Positions 1-6,018 of a stretch of DNA of 9,669 nt are shown in pieces. Numbering within the stretch: position 1 is the first letter of the stretch; the number at the start of each line of letters is the position of its first letter. The notes under the pieces are model-generated. The model was not told the origin of the DNA. It searched no databases and saw only the letters and a program-made list of their open reading frames with translations. Source of the stretch: an uncultured Polaribacter sp. Its GTDB lineage: Bacteria > Bacteroidota > Bacteroidia > Flavobacteriales > Flavobacteriaceae. The translations under genes were made by a program, and so were the position numbers. The DNA is taken from positions 1 to 9,669 of the forward strand of contig CALHCK010000071.1 of assembly GCA_937936695.1 (NCBI GenBank), written 5' to 3'.

Positions 1-42
1 AAAACAAAAAGGGAAATCCTTGAAAGTTTAATAACTCAATAA
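1..42 (+). CDS. possible 3' end of an upstream gene (13 C-terminal residues)
   Basis: Reading from base 1, frame 1 stays open for 13 codons (KTKREILESLITQ) and ends at a TAA at 40-42, only a few bases before a strong hairpin terminator. The charged, amphipathic helical sequence looks like a normal protein C-terminus, and the closeness of stop and terminator supports it. Frame 2 is also open until about base 31, so the frame is not proven. The product cannot be identified from so few residues. Confidence 0.3.
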   Translation, partial: KTKREILESLITQ

Positions 43-47
43 ACTAT

Positions 48-82
48 AAAAAAAGCCATCATTAAAATGATGGCTTTTTTTA
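48..82. terminator. Rho-independent terminator, potentially bidirectional
   Basis: A perfect 9-bp stem (AGCCATCAT at 54-62, ATGATGGCT at 67-75) closes a 4-nt TAAA loop. A run of As precedes it and seven or more Ts follow, so the A and T tracts can extend the stem and allow termination in either direction. It most likely ends the transcript entering from the left edge of the window. Confidence 0.85.
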
Positions 83-354
83 TGGATTTGATGAAAAATG
101 TCTTAAGAATTTATGGTTTTTTATTTGTCTGATTACTACAAGTTTCTATAAAATAAAACTCAATTAATTTATATTGGTTTGTTAATATTTTAGAGATTTG
201 GTAAGTAAAAAATGAATGAATCATTAATAATGAAGACGAAATTGTTAATACTAAAGATAAACAAATAGCTGATAGTTAGTAGAATATGTTTAAATAAAAG
301 GCGTTATTTGTTTGATTTTTAGTATATTGCATATGTTAAACAAACATATTAAGT
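82..354. other. non-coding stretch before the zinc-ribbon gene
   Basis: About 270 nt of very AT-rich sequence with no open frame longer than about 20 codons, no tRNA-like cloverleaf and no repeat array. I see no clear paired TTG / TAnnTTTG promoter; the nearest resemblance is TATATTGC at 323-330, which is one T short of the -7 consensus. The stretch presumably holds the promoter of the gene starting at 355. Confidence 0.4.
331..349. repeat. short inverted repeat just ahead of the zinc-ribbon start codon
   Basis: ATATGTT (331-337) and AACATAT (343-349) are perfect 7-bp arms around a 5-nt spacer, ending 5 nt before the ATG at 355. It could be an operator or an RNA hairpin near the start codon. 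In sequence this AT-rich, a 7-bp palindrome may also be chance. Confidence 0.35.
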
Positions 355-510
355 ATGAAAGCTTGTCCAAGATGTAAATCTATGTCTAGGCATAGAATGA
401 AAAGGAGGATCTTAATTAAATTAATACCAGGTTCAAAAGCATATGCATGCGATAACTGTAATGCTGAGTATACTTGGTTTTCTTTTATTAATTTATCCTT
501 AAGGTTTTAA
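355..510 (+). CDS. small zinc-ribbon protein, 51 aa
   Basis: A short gene encoding 51 residues with two Cys-x-x-Cys knuckles: CPRC at residues 4-7 and CDNC at 32-35. This is the spacing of a one-zinc ribbon. Between the knuckles is a very basic segment (RHRMKRR, about 12-18), and the tail is aromatic and hydrophobic (YTWFSFINLSLRF). Similar small Cys4 proteins are common in Flavobacteriaceae as uncharacterised proteins; binding to nucleic acid or a partner protein is only an inference from the ribbon and basic patch. The gene is isolated. Terminators lie on both sides, and the stop codon runs directly into the A-tract of the downstream hairpin, which supports a real transcription unit of its own. 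The ATG at 355 places the first knuckle at the usual position close to the N-terminus. No function can be assigned. Confidence 0.75.
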   Translation: MKACPRCKSMSRHRMKRRILIKLIPGSKAYACDNCNAEYTWFSFINLSLRF

Positions 511-550
511 AAAAAAAGCCTCACTATAATAGTGAGGCTTTTGCTTTTTT
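508..550. terminator. bidirectional terminator between convergent genes
   Basis: Perfect arms AAGCCTCACTA (516-526) and TAGTGAGGCTT (530-540) enclose a 3-nt loop. An A-tract (508-517) gives a T-run for minus-strand transcripts, and TTTTGCTTTTTT follows for plus-strand transcripts. It serves both the zinc-ribbon gene from the left and rseP from the right; the uninterrupted T-run is better on the rseP side. Confidence 0.88.
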
Positions 551-565
551 TAGAACTAATTAAAT

Positions 566-1912
566 CTATTTAAATAGCCTAAATATATCGTTACCATTGG
601 CAAATACAAGTAAGGTTAGTAAAAGAACAAAACCAACTACTTGCGCATATTCTAAAAATTTATCTCCAGGTTTTTTACCAGTTATCATTTCCCAAAGTGT
701 AAAAATAACATGTCCACCGTCTAAGGCAGGTATTGGTAAAAGGTTCATAAAACCTAGCATAATAGATAAATAAGCGGTTATAGACCAAAAAGATTGTGCG
801 CTCCACTCATCAGGAAAAATACTTCCAATAGAAATAAAACCACCTAAACCTTTGTAAGCCCCTGTGCTAGGGTTAAAAATTTTCTTAAGTTGTTTCATGT
901 AATCTGTAAGTGTTTTCCAAGATTTATTCCAACCAGCAGGTATTGCCTCTGCAAAAGAGTACTCTATGTTAGCTAAATTATAGTATCCTAATTTTTCTAA
1001 ATCTCTAAAACCTAATTGACCAAATTCTACACCTATTTTCCCTTCTTCAGATATTTTAACAGCTACTTGTTTTGTAGTTTCTCCTCTTTTTATAGTAAGT
1101 GTAGCATCTTGGTTTTTTAGTGGTGTTAAAATTGCTTCAGCTTCGTCAAAATATTTTATTGGAGTTCCGTTAATAGCAACTATAATATCTTTAGGTTGTA
1201 AATCTGTTGTAGTATTAATAGATCCTTCAGAAAAACCGGCAATTGCAAACGGGTATCTTGGGTATAAAAATGCACCAGCTTCTTTACCTCTATCCATTAA
1301 TTGAGAAATAAAGTTTTCGGGAATCTCTTTATCTAAAACTTTTCCGTTTCTTTCTACTTGGTATTTTGTTCCGTTTATAAATTCTAAAGACAAGCTAGAG
1401 AATTTTTTTATAGGTTCTCCGTCTACCGTTAAAATTTTATCACCAGTTTTTAACCCAATATTCATCGCTAAAGAATCTTGTGCCCAAATACCATCTTTAA
1501 CGTTTTGGTTTGGTAAAAACTCTTCTCCGTAGCCCCACATTAACATTATGTATATAAAAATACCTAAAACAAAGTTTACAAAAACTCCACCAAGCATAAT
1601 AATTAAACGTTGCCACGCAGGTTTAGAACGAAATTCCCAGGGTTGTGCAGGTTGTTTCATTTGTTCTGTATCCATGCTTTCATCAATCATACCAGATATT
1701 TTTACATATCCTCCTAAAGGAATCCAACCAATACCGTATACAGTTTCTCCAATCTTTTTCTTAAAAATAGAGAATTTATAGTCAAAGAAAAGGTAAAATT
1801 TTTCTACTCTAGTTTTAAATAATTTCGCAGGTACAAAATGACCCAATTCGTGCAAAACAATTAATAAAGATAAACTTAAAATAAATTGTGATGCTTTTAT
1901 TAATATTTCCAT
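566..1912 (-). CDS. rseP: RseP/MmpA-type site-2 intramembrane zinc protease, 448 aa
   Basis: M50B metalloprotease that cuts transmembrane segments of substrates such as anti-sigma factors within the inner membrane. The zinc-binding HExxH (HELGH) is at residues 21-25, at the end of the first membrane helix. The third zinc-site motif, NLLPIPALDGG, ends with LDGG at 397-400. The MLGGVFVNFVLG helix (about 106-117) is typical of the family. Two PDZ-like modules fill the periplasmic part, at about 138-200 and 222-290; each has the Gly-Asp/Lys-Asp-Ile turn (GLKTGDKILTVDG and LQPKDIIVAING). The last helix is at about 430-445. The length matches Bacteroidota RseP. The ATG at 1912 puts HELGH at the normal distance from the N-terminus. 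Its 3' end meets a shared terminator, and it is divergent from the SCO gene. The natural substrate is not evident here, as no anti-sigma factor gene is nearby. Confidence 0.95.
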   Translation of the reverse strand: MEILIKASQFILSLSLLIVLHELGHFVPAKLFKTRVEKFYLFFDYKFSIFKKKIGETVYGIGWIPLGGYVKISGMIDESMDTEQMKQPAQPWEFRSKPAWQRLIIMLGGVFVNFVLGIFIYIMLMWGYGEEFLPNQNVKDGIWAQDSLAMNIGLKTGDKILTVDGEPIKKFSSLSLEFINGTKYQVERNGKVLDKEIPENFISQLMDRGKEAGAFLYPRYPFAIAGFSEGSINTTTDLQPKDIIVAINGTPIKYFDEAEAILTPLKNQDATLTIKRGETTKQVAVKISEEGKIGVEFGQLGFRDLEKLGYYNLANIEYSFAEAIPAGWNKSWKTLTDYMKQLKKIFNPSTGAYKGLGGFISIGSIFPDEWSAQSFWSITAYLSIMLGFMNLLPIPALDGGHVIFTLWEMITGKKPGDKFLEYAQVVGFVLLLTLLVFANGNDIFRLFK

Positions 1913-1929
1913 TCGGTGTTAAATCTTAA

Positions 1930-1959
1930 TTTAAAAACGCACAAATGTACGTTTTTAAA
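1930..1959. repeat. 10-bp perfect inverted repeat enclosing the rseP -7 box
   Basis: TTTAAAAACG (1930-1939) and CGTTTTTAAA (1950-1959) are exact reverse complements separated by 10 nt. The spacer contains CAAATGTA, which is TACATTTG on the minus strand, the presumed rseP -7 element. The position suggests an operator for rseP. A transcribed hairpin is less likely, because RNA synthesis would start inside or beyond the downstream arm. Confidence 0.5.
1942..1949 (-). promoter_or_regulatory. candidate rseP promoter (-7 box)
   Basis: The minus strand reads TACATTTG, fitting the Bacteroidota -7 consensus TAnnTTTG, about 30 nt upstream of the rseP ATG. No TTG at the preferred 19-21 nt upstream distance was found (the nearest is about 26 nt away), so the -33 element is weak or absent. 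Confidence 0.5.
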
Positions 1960-2058
1960 GAGAGGATTAAAAGAACAAATAGAACTTGATTTTTTATTTT
2001 AACAAAGATTTTAAATACTATTTGCTTTTGTTTGTTTTCTTTAGGGTTTTTTAAGTCG

Positions 2059-2066
2059 TAAATTTG
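2059..2066 (+). promoter_or_regulatory. candidate SCO gene promoter (-7 box)
   Basis: TAAATTTG matches TAnnTTTG and lies 12 nt before the ATG at 2079. The nearest upstream TTG (2032-2034) is 24 nt away, slightly longer than the usual spacing. A start of transcription at roughly 2071-2073 would leave a leader of only about 6-14 nt. The surrounding 13-mer CGTAAATTTGCAG (2057-2069) recurs exactly upstream of leuS. Confidence 0.55.
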
Positions 2067-2078
2067 CAGTTATAAACG

Positions 2079-2765
2079 ATGATTATGGAGTTAAAGTTTT
2101 TTAAAAAATCTATTCCAACACTTATTTTTTTAGGAGTGTTTTCTGTAATAACCCTTCCTGTATTTTACTATTTATTAAAAGTAGACAATCGTTTAAAAAT
2201 TTACAATCCTATAGATGTAAATCCTCGTTTGGTAGATGCTAGTATGTTGCATATTCAAAAAAATCATACAATTGCAGATTTTAAGTTGATAAATCAGAAT
2301 GGAGAAATCATCACTAATAAAAACTACGAAAACAAAATTTATATTGCTGATTTTTTCTTTACCCGATGTCAAACAATTTGTATTGCTATGGCATACAACA
2401 TGTCTGAACTGCAAGATTTTTATAAGAATGATAATGATATTTTATTTTTGTCTCATTCTGTAACCCCAACTATAGACAGCGTTTCTGTTTTAAAAGAGTA
2501 TGCTAACAGAAAAGGAGTTATAGATAAAAAATGGAATGTTACAACAGGAGATAAAAAGCACATTTACGATTTAGCAAGAAAAAGTTATTTTGCTGTTTTA
2601 GATGAAGGAGATGGAGGAGAAAATGATTTTATACACACAGAACAATTTGTTTTAGTAGATAAAGAAAGACGTATTAGAGGCTATTACGACGGTACAGAAA
2701 TAGATGATATTAAAAAGTTAAAAGAAGATATTGCAGTACTTAAAGAGGAATATGCCGGTAAATAA
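2079..2765 (+). CDS. SCO/SenC family thioredoxin-fold protein, membrane-anchored, 228 aa
   Basis: Sco1/SenC/PrrC-type protein, a family that delivers copper to cytochrome oxidase CuA or acts as a thiol-disulfide reductase in the envelope. An N-terminal membrane anchor (about 12-33) leads to a periplasmic thioredoxin-like domain. The metal or redox site is visible: Cys97 and Cys101 in FFFTRCQTIC, and the distant His186 in DFIHTEQFVLVD. The classical form is CPxxCP; here both prolines are replaced (Gln98, Ile102), so the site is recognisable but variant. The GxxI-x-DF strand pattern around 65-92 and the C-terminal GYYDGT are typical. An in-frame ATG at 2085 would remove two residues and is an equally possible start. 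The stop codon sits just before the -33 box of the feo promoter. The neighbouring iron genes do not show that it works with them, and no cytochrome oxidase genes are in view. Confidence 0.9.
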   Translation: MIMELKFFKKSIPTLIFLGVFSVITLPVFYYLLKVDNRLKIYNPIDVNPRLVDASMLHIQKNHTIADFKLINQNGEIITNKNYENKIYIADFFFTRCQTICIAMAYNMSELQDFYKNDNDILFLSHSVTPTIDSVSVLKEYANRKGVIDKKWNVTTGDKKHIYDLARKSYFAVLDEGDGGENDFIHTEQFVLVDKERRIRGYYDGTEIDDIKKLKEDIAVLKEEYAGK

Positions 2766-2766
2766 G

Positions 2767-2798
2767 TTGTTTAGAATTATTCTAAATGCCTATCTTTG
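2767..2798 (+). promoter_or_regulatory. feoAB promoter
   Basis: TTG (2767-2769), a 21-nt spacer and TATCTTTG (2791-2798) match the Bacteroidota TTG-N19-21-TAnnTTTG promoter well, the best in the window. Transcription would begin near 2803-2805. The promoter starts directly after the SCO stop codon, so the feo genes have their own control even if some read-through from the SCO gene occurs. Confidence 0.75.
2770..2786. promoter_or_regulatory. Fur-family-like operator palindrome in the feo promoter spacer
   Basis: TTTAGAAT-T-ATTCTAAA is a perfect 17-nt palindrome with 8-bp arms and a single central base. It fills the spacer between the -33 and -7 boxes. Its core TTAGAAT-N-ATTCTAA has the 7-1-7 layout of Fur/PerR/Zur boxes and differs from the known PerR box (TTATAAT-N-ATTATAA) by one base per arm. 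Binding here would block RNA polymerase, which fits iron-dependent repression of ferrous iron uptake. Which regulator binds is an inference. Confidence 0.6.
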
Positions 2799-2816
2799 CG
2801 TTTCAAATTAAATTCA

Positions 2817-3041
2817 TTGAGCACAATAGCATCTTTACATATTGGAGAAGTAGGATACATTTCTGAAGAATCTTTAGATAATATTCCTTTAAAATTATTA
2901 GAAATGGGTTGTTTACCAGGAGCCGAAGTAGAATTGGTTCAGGTGGCACCGCTAAAAGATCCATTATATATTTGTGTAAATGGTAGCCACTTAGCAATTA
3001 GAAAAGAAACTGCGGCTAAAATTAAAATTCTAAAAAGTTAA
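2817..3041 (+). CDS. feoA: FeoA, SH3-like accessory protein of ferrous iron transport, 74 aa
   Basis: Small cytoplasmic SH3-like protein needed for FeoB-mediated Fe(II) uptake. The family core is clear: a short N-terminal strand (STIASLHIGEVGYI), then PLKLLEMGCLPGAEVELVQVAPLKDPLYICVNG and SHLAIRKETAAKI, with the conserved LLEMGCLPG turn at about residues 26-34 and the AIRKETA C-terminal strand. The start is TTG at 2817 (MSTIASLH...). An in-frame TTG at 2796 would extend the protein by seven residues but lies inside the promoter -7 box, upstream of the expected transcript start, so it cannot be used from this promoter. The gene is 6 nt upstream of feoB, as in many Bacteroidota feo operons. The length agrees with other FeoA proteins of the phylum. 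Confidence 0.92.
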   Translation: MSTIASLHIGEVGYISEESLDNIPLKLLEMGCLPGAEVELVQVAPLKDPLYICVNGSHLAIRKETAAKIKILKS

Positions 3042-3047
3042 CAATAC

Positions 3048-5159
3048 ATGTCTAACAATGATATAAAGGTTGCTTTAATAGGTAATCCTAATACAGGAAA
3101 AACCTCACTTTTTAATCAGCTTACAGGTTTAAATCAAAAGGTAGGAAATTACCCAGGAATAACAGTAGATAAAAAACAAGGAATTTGTAAACTATCTGCA
3201 ACTCAAAATGCTGTTGTTACCGATTTACCGGGTACGTATAGTATAAATCCTACGTCTTTAGATGAAAGTATTGTTTTAAAAACATTATTAAAAAAAGATA
3301 TTAAAGAGTCTCCAGATGTAATTTTAGTAGTTGCAGATGTAGAGAATTTAAAGAGAAATTTATTGCTTTTTTCTCAAATAAAAGATTTAGAAGTACCTAC
3401 AGTTTTGGCAATAAATATGGTTGACCAAATGGCTAAAAAGGGAATTTCTATTGATTTATCACTACTAAAAAAAGAACTAAACACAGAAATTGTTTTAATA
3501 AGTGCCAGAAAAAATGAAGGCATAGAACAAGTTAAAGAAGCAATTATTAGATGTCATGTTGCTGCAAAAGCATCGCCTTTATGCGGAATTAATCATCAAA
3601 TAGATCCAGATTATTTTACAAAGTTAAAAGAAATTAGTACTAGTTATTCTTTGTACGAATTATGGTTGATGGTAACACAAAATAGTTATCCAGAGGCCAT
3701 AACAACAGAAGAAAAGAAAAAACTAATTGCATTTAAACAAGATACTTCTAAGTTAAAAAAGTATCAACATAAAGAAACAATATACCGTTATCAAGAAATT
3801 AATAAAATTTTAAAAAAAACGTATATAGTTGATAAAAGCAAAGCAACAGATTTAAGAAGTAAACTAGATAAAGTATTTACACATAAAATATTTGGTTATG
3901 TGTTTTTTGTATTTCTATTGCTAGTTATCTTTCAGTCTGTTTTTGATTGGGCTTCTTTACCTATGGATTTTATAGATAGCACTTTTGCACAAATAGCAGA
4001 TTTTGCAAAAAGTAGCTTGCCAGAAGGTGTTTTTACAGATTTGCTAACAGAAGGAATTATACCAGGTATTGGAGGAGTTATTATTTTTATACCGCAAATT
4101 GCTATTTTATTTTTATTTATAGCTGTTTTAGAAGAAACAGGCTACATGAGTAGGGTTGTTTTTTTAATGGATAAAATTATGCGTCGTTTTGGTATGAATG
4201 GTAAAAGTGTAATTCCGTTAATATCCGGAACCGCATGTGCAATTCCTGCAATTATGGCTACAAGAACCATTTCTAGTTGGAAAGAAAGGTTGATAACTAT
4301 TTTAGTAACACCATTTACAACATGTTCTGCTAGACTACCAGTGTATGCAATTTTAATAGCTTTAATTATACCAAACACTAATGTATTTGGTTTTTTAAAC
4401 TTGCAGGGTTTGGTATTACTTTCTTTATATGGTTTAGGCTTTTTTACGGCAATTTTAGCAGCCTATATTTTGCATAAAACATTAGATGTAAAATCAAAAT
4501 CGTTTTTTGTGGCAGAAATGCCAAATTACAAATTGCCTTCTGTAAAAAATGTGTTTTATGAAGTTTTAGAAAAAACAAAATCCTTTGTTTTAGAGGCTGG
4601 AAAAATTATTTTGGCGTTGTCTATTGTTTTATGGTTTTTAGCATCTAATGGGCCATCTGCATATAAAAATGCAGAAAAAAATACAATAGAAAATGTTGCA
4701 AATAAGAATATTACAGATGCAGAATTACAACAAAAAATAGCCTCTGCAAAATTAGAAAATTCTTACATAGGTATTTTAGGAAAAACAATAGAGCCAGTAA
4801 TAAAACCTCTGGGTTACGATTGGAAAATAGGAATTGCATTAATTACATCTTTTGCAGCAAGAGAAGTGTTTGTAGGTACATTAGCTACAATTTATAGTGT
4901 AGAGGCAGATGATGAAGATACATCTACAATAAAAGAAAAAATGGCTTCGGAAGTAAATCCAGAAACTGGTAAAAAGCGTTTTAATTTTCCTGTAGGTATG
5001 TCTTTAATGGTTTTTTATGCGTTTGCAATGCAGTGTATGGCAACTTTGGCTATTGTTAAAAGAGAAACTAAAACCTGGAAATGGCCTTTAATACAACTTT
5101 TTGGTATGGCATTTTTAGCTTATGTGTCTGCTCTATTTACTTATCAAATTTTAAATTAA
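3048..5159 (+). CDS. feoB: FeoB ferrous iron transporter with GTPase domain, 703 aa
   Basis: Inner-membrane Fe(II) importer with an N-terminal G domain. The G motifs are intact: G1 GNPNTGKTS (12-20), G2 Thr39 in NYPGIT, G3 DLPG (59-62), G4 NMVD (123-126) and G5 SAR (152-154). A helical linker follows (about 175-275), then the membrane core from about 279. The two Gate regions are recognisable. The first runs from about 336 (GIIPGIGGVIIFIPQ) through EETGYMSRVVFLMD to SGTACAIPA with Cys397, and the second is at about 595-618 (ALITSFAAREVFVGTLA). The conserved TTCSARLPVY segment is present. A hydrophilic loop (about 530-575) before the second gate is usual in Bacteroidota FeoB. Its stop codon shares one base with the next start. 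Control by iron is suggested by the palindrome in the upstream promoter. Confidence 0.97.
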   Translation: MSNNDIKVALIGNPNTGKTSLFNQLTGLNQKVGNYPGITVDKKQGICKLSATQNAVVTDLPGTYSINPTSLDESIVLKTLLKKDIKESPDVILVVADVENLKRNLLLFSQIKDLEVPTVLAINMVDQMAKKGISIDLSLLKKELNTEIVLISARKNEGIEQVKEAIIRCHVAAKASPLCGINHQIDPDYFTKLKEISTSYSLYELWLMVTQNSYPEAITTEEKKKLIAFKQDTSKLKKYQHKETIYRYQEINKILKKTYIVDKSKATDLRSKLDKVFTHKIFGYVFFVFLLLVIFQSVFDWASLPMDFIDSTFAQIADFAKSSLPEGVFTDLLTEGIIPGIGGVIIFIPQIAILFLFIAVLEETGYMSRVVFLMDKIMRRFGMNGKSVIPLISGTACAIPAIMATRTISSWKERLITILVTPFTTCSARLPVYAILIALIIPNTNVFGFLNLQGLVLLSLYGLGFFTAILAAYILHKTLDVKSKSFFVAEMPNYKLPSVKNVFYEVLEKTKSFVLEAGKIILALSIVLWFLASNGPSAYKNAEKNTIENVANKNITDAELQQKIASAKLENSYIGILGKTIEPVIKPLGYDWKIGIALITSFAAREVFVGTLATIYSVEADDEDTSTIKEKMASEVNPETGKKRFNFPVGMSLMVFYAFAMQCMATLAIVKRETKTWKWPLIQLFGMAFLAYVSALFTYQILN

Positions 5160-5275
5160 TGCAAGAAATATTCGCTTATTCTTTAGTTATTGTATCCGTA
5201 GCCTTTTTATTGAAGAAATATATTTTTCCTTCTAAAAAAAGTAAAAAATGTAATTCTGGTTGTGGTTGCCACTAA
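5159..5275 (+). CDS. FeoB-associated Cys-rich membrane protein, 38 aa
   Basis: A tiny single-pass membrane protein starting at the ATG that overlaps the feoB stop by one base (TAATG), a hallmark of translational coupling. Residues about 4-18 form the membrane helix, followed by a basic stretch (KKYIFPSKKSKK) and a Cys-rich tail, CNSGCGCH, with Cys31, Cys35, Cys37 and a terminal His. This is the layout of the FeoB-associated Cys-rich family (FeoC-like position, possibly binding Fe(II) or an iron-sulfur cluster; function not established). A longer in-frame ORF begins at 5081, but that extension lies inside feoB and is not expected to be translated. Confidence 0.85.
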   Translation: MQEIFAYSLVIVSVAFLLKKYIFPSKKSKKCNSGCGCH

Positions 5276-5305
5276 CAGGTATTCTATTCTTTAACAGAAA
5301 ATTAG

Positions 5306-5320
5306 TACTATTAAATAGTA
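5306..5320. repeat. 15-nt palindrome after the feo operon: weak terminator or operator
   Basis: TACTATT-A-AATAGTA is a perfect 7-1-7 palindrome. As RNA it would give a 6-bp AU-rich hairpin with a 3-nt loop, and a T-rich run (5324-5335) starts three bases downstream, so it could act as a weak terminator for feoAB. It also lies just ahead of a possible -7 box of the next gene, where an operator might sit. The sequence does not decide between these. Confidence 0.35.
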
Positions 5321-5328
5321 AGGTTTTT

Positions 5329-5336
5329 TATTTTTG
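5329..5336 (+). promoter_or_regulatory. possible -7 box of the DUF2911 gene
   Basis: TATTTTTG fits TAnnTTTG and would give a leader of roughly 36 nt before the ATG at 5379. No TTG is present at the expected upstream distance, and the T-rich surroundings make a chance match plausible. Confidence 0.35.
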
Positions 5337-5378
5337 AAGACTTAAGATTTAAAATCAAACAATTATAAAAGCCTAAAA

Positions 5379-5921
5379 ATGAAAAAAATAGTTTTATCAC
5401 TAGTTATTCTTGCCTTTACAGTATTTACTTCTGCAGATGTATATGCGCAAAAATTTAAAAAACTAGATAAGAGTCCGATGGACGCAGCTTCTTACCCATC
5501 AAGCTACAAGAAATCAGATAAATTAGTAAAAGTAATATACAGTAGACCACAGTTAAAAGGTAGAGATTTAAGTAAGTTAATTCCTGAAGGAAAAGTTTGG
5601 AGAACAGGAGCTAATGAGGCAGTTGAAATTACTTTTTATAAAGATGTTGTTTTTGGAGGAAAAAAAGTAAAAGCAGGTATGTATACATTATTTACAATAC
5701 CTTCTGAAAAAGAATGGACTGTAATTTTAAGTAACCATAAAAATGTATGGGGTGCTTATTTTTACAAAGAAGAAAAAGATGTTGTAAGAGTGAAAGCAAA
5801 AGTATCTAAAAGTGAAAACTCTGTAGAAGCTTTTTCTATTGTTTTTGAAGGAGAAGGAAATAATACGACCATGTATATGGGCTGGGGAACAACTGTTGTA
5901 GCTGTGCCAGTAAAGGGATAG
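5379..5921 (+). CDS. exported DUF2911 family protein, 180 aa
   Basis: A secreted or periplasmic protein of unknown function. Residues 1-23 are a Sec signal peptide: basic MKK, a hydrophobic core (IVLSLVILAFTVFT), and a VYA-Q type I cleavage site at 23/24, with no lipobox Cys. The mature part carries the DUF2911 signature: YSRPQLKGRDL (about 54-64), the PEGKVWRTGANEAVEITF block (about 69-86), a strand-rich core with GGKKVKAGMYTLFTIPSEKEWTVILS (about 93-118), WGAYFYKEEKDVVRV, and the final MYMGWGTTVVAVPV. The family is common in Bacteroidota and mostly beta-sheet; no enzymatic residues can be named. The gene is probably monocistronic, being followed directly by a strong terminator. A link to the preceding feo genes is not indicated beyond the lack of a strong terminator between them. 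Confidence 0.9.
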   Translation: MKKIVLSLVILAFTVFTSADVYAQKFKKLDKSPMDAASYPSSYKKSDKLVKVIYSRPQLKGRDLSKLIPEGKVWRTGANEAVEITFYKDVVFGGKKVKAGMYTLFTIPSEKEWTVILSNHKNVWGAYFYKEEKDVVRVKAKVSKSENSVEAFSIVFEGEGNNTTMYMGWGTTVVAVPVKG

Positions 5922-5939
5922 TTAATTATAAAATACTAC

Positions 5940-5981
5940 AAGACCTTACAAGTTTTTACAAACCTGTAAGGTCTTTTTTGT
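5940..5981 (+). terminator. Rho-independent terminator after the DUF2911 gene
   Basis: AAGACCTTACA (5940-5950) pairs perfectly with TGTAAGGTCTT (5965-5975) around a 14-nt AT-rich loop, followed by a T-run to 5979. It lies 18 nt beyond the stop codon. It separates the DUF2911 gene from leuS. Confidence 0.85.
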
Positions 5982-6010
5982 TTTAACTACTTTCTTTTGC
6001 AGAATAACCG

Positions 6011-6018
6011 TAAATTTG
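6011..6018 (+). promoter_or_regulatory. candidate leuS promoter (-7 box)
   Basis: TAAATTTG matches TAnnTTTG within the 13-mer CGTAAATTTGCAG (6009-6021), which is identical to that upstream of the SCO gene. The predicted transcript start near 6023-6025 gives a leader of about 15 nt before the ATG at 6039. This leaves no room for a T-box or leader peptide attenuator. No TTG lies at the usual upstream distance. Confidence 0.55.

Noticed and set aside
1548..1781. 77-codon plus-strand frame with several Cys inside rseP
   Set aside because: It is antisense to conserved RseP membrane segments. The Cys arise from reversed Ala/Thr/Gly codons and do not form a spaced metal motif.
5081..5158. N-terminal extension of the FeoB-associated protein to 5081
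   Set aside because: The extension overlaps feoB in another frame. The protein family begins with a short membrane helix, and the TAATG start at 5159 fits this.
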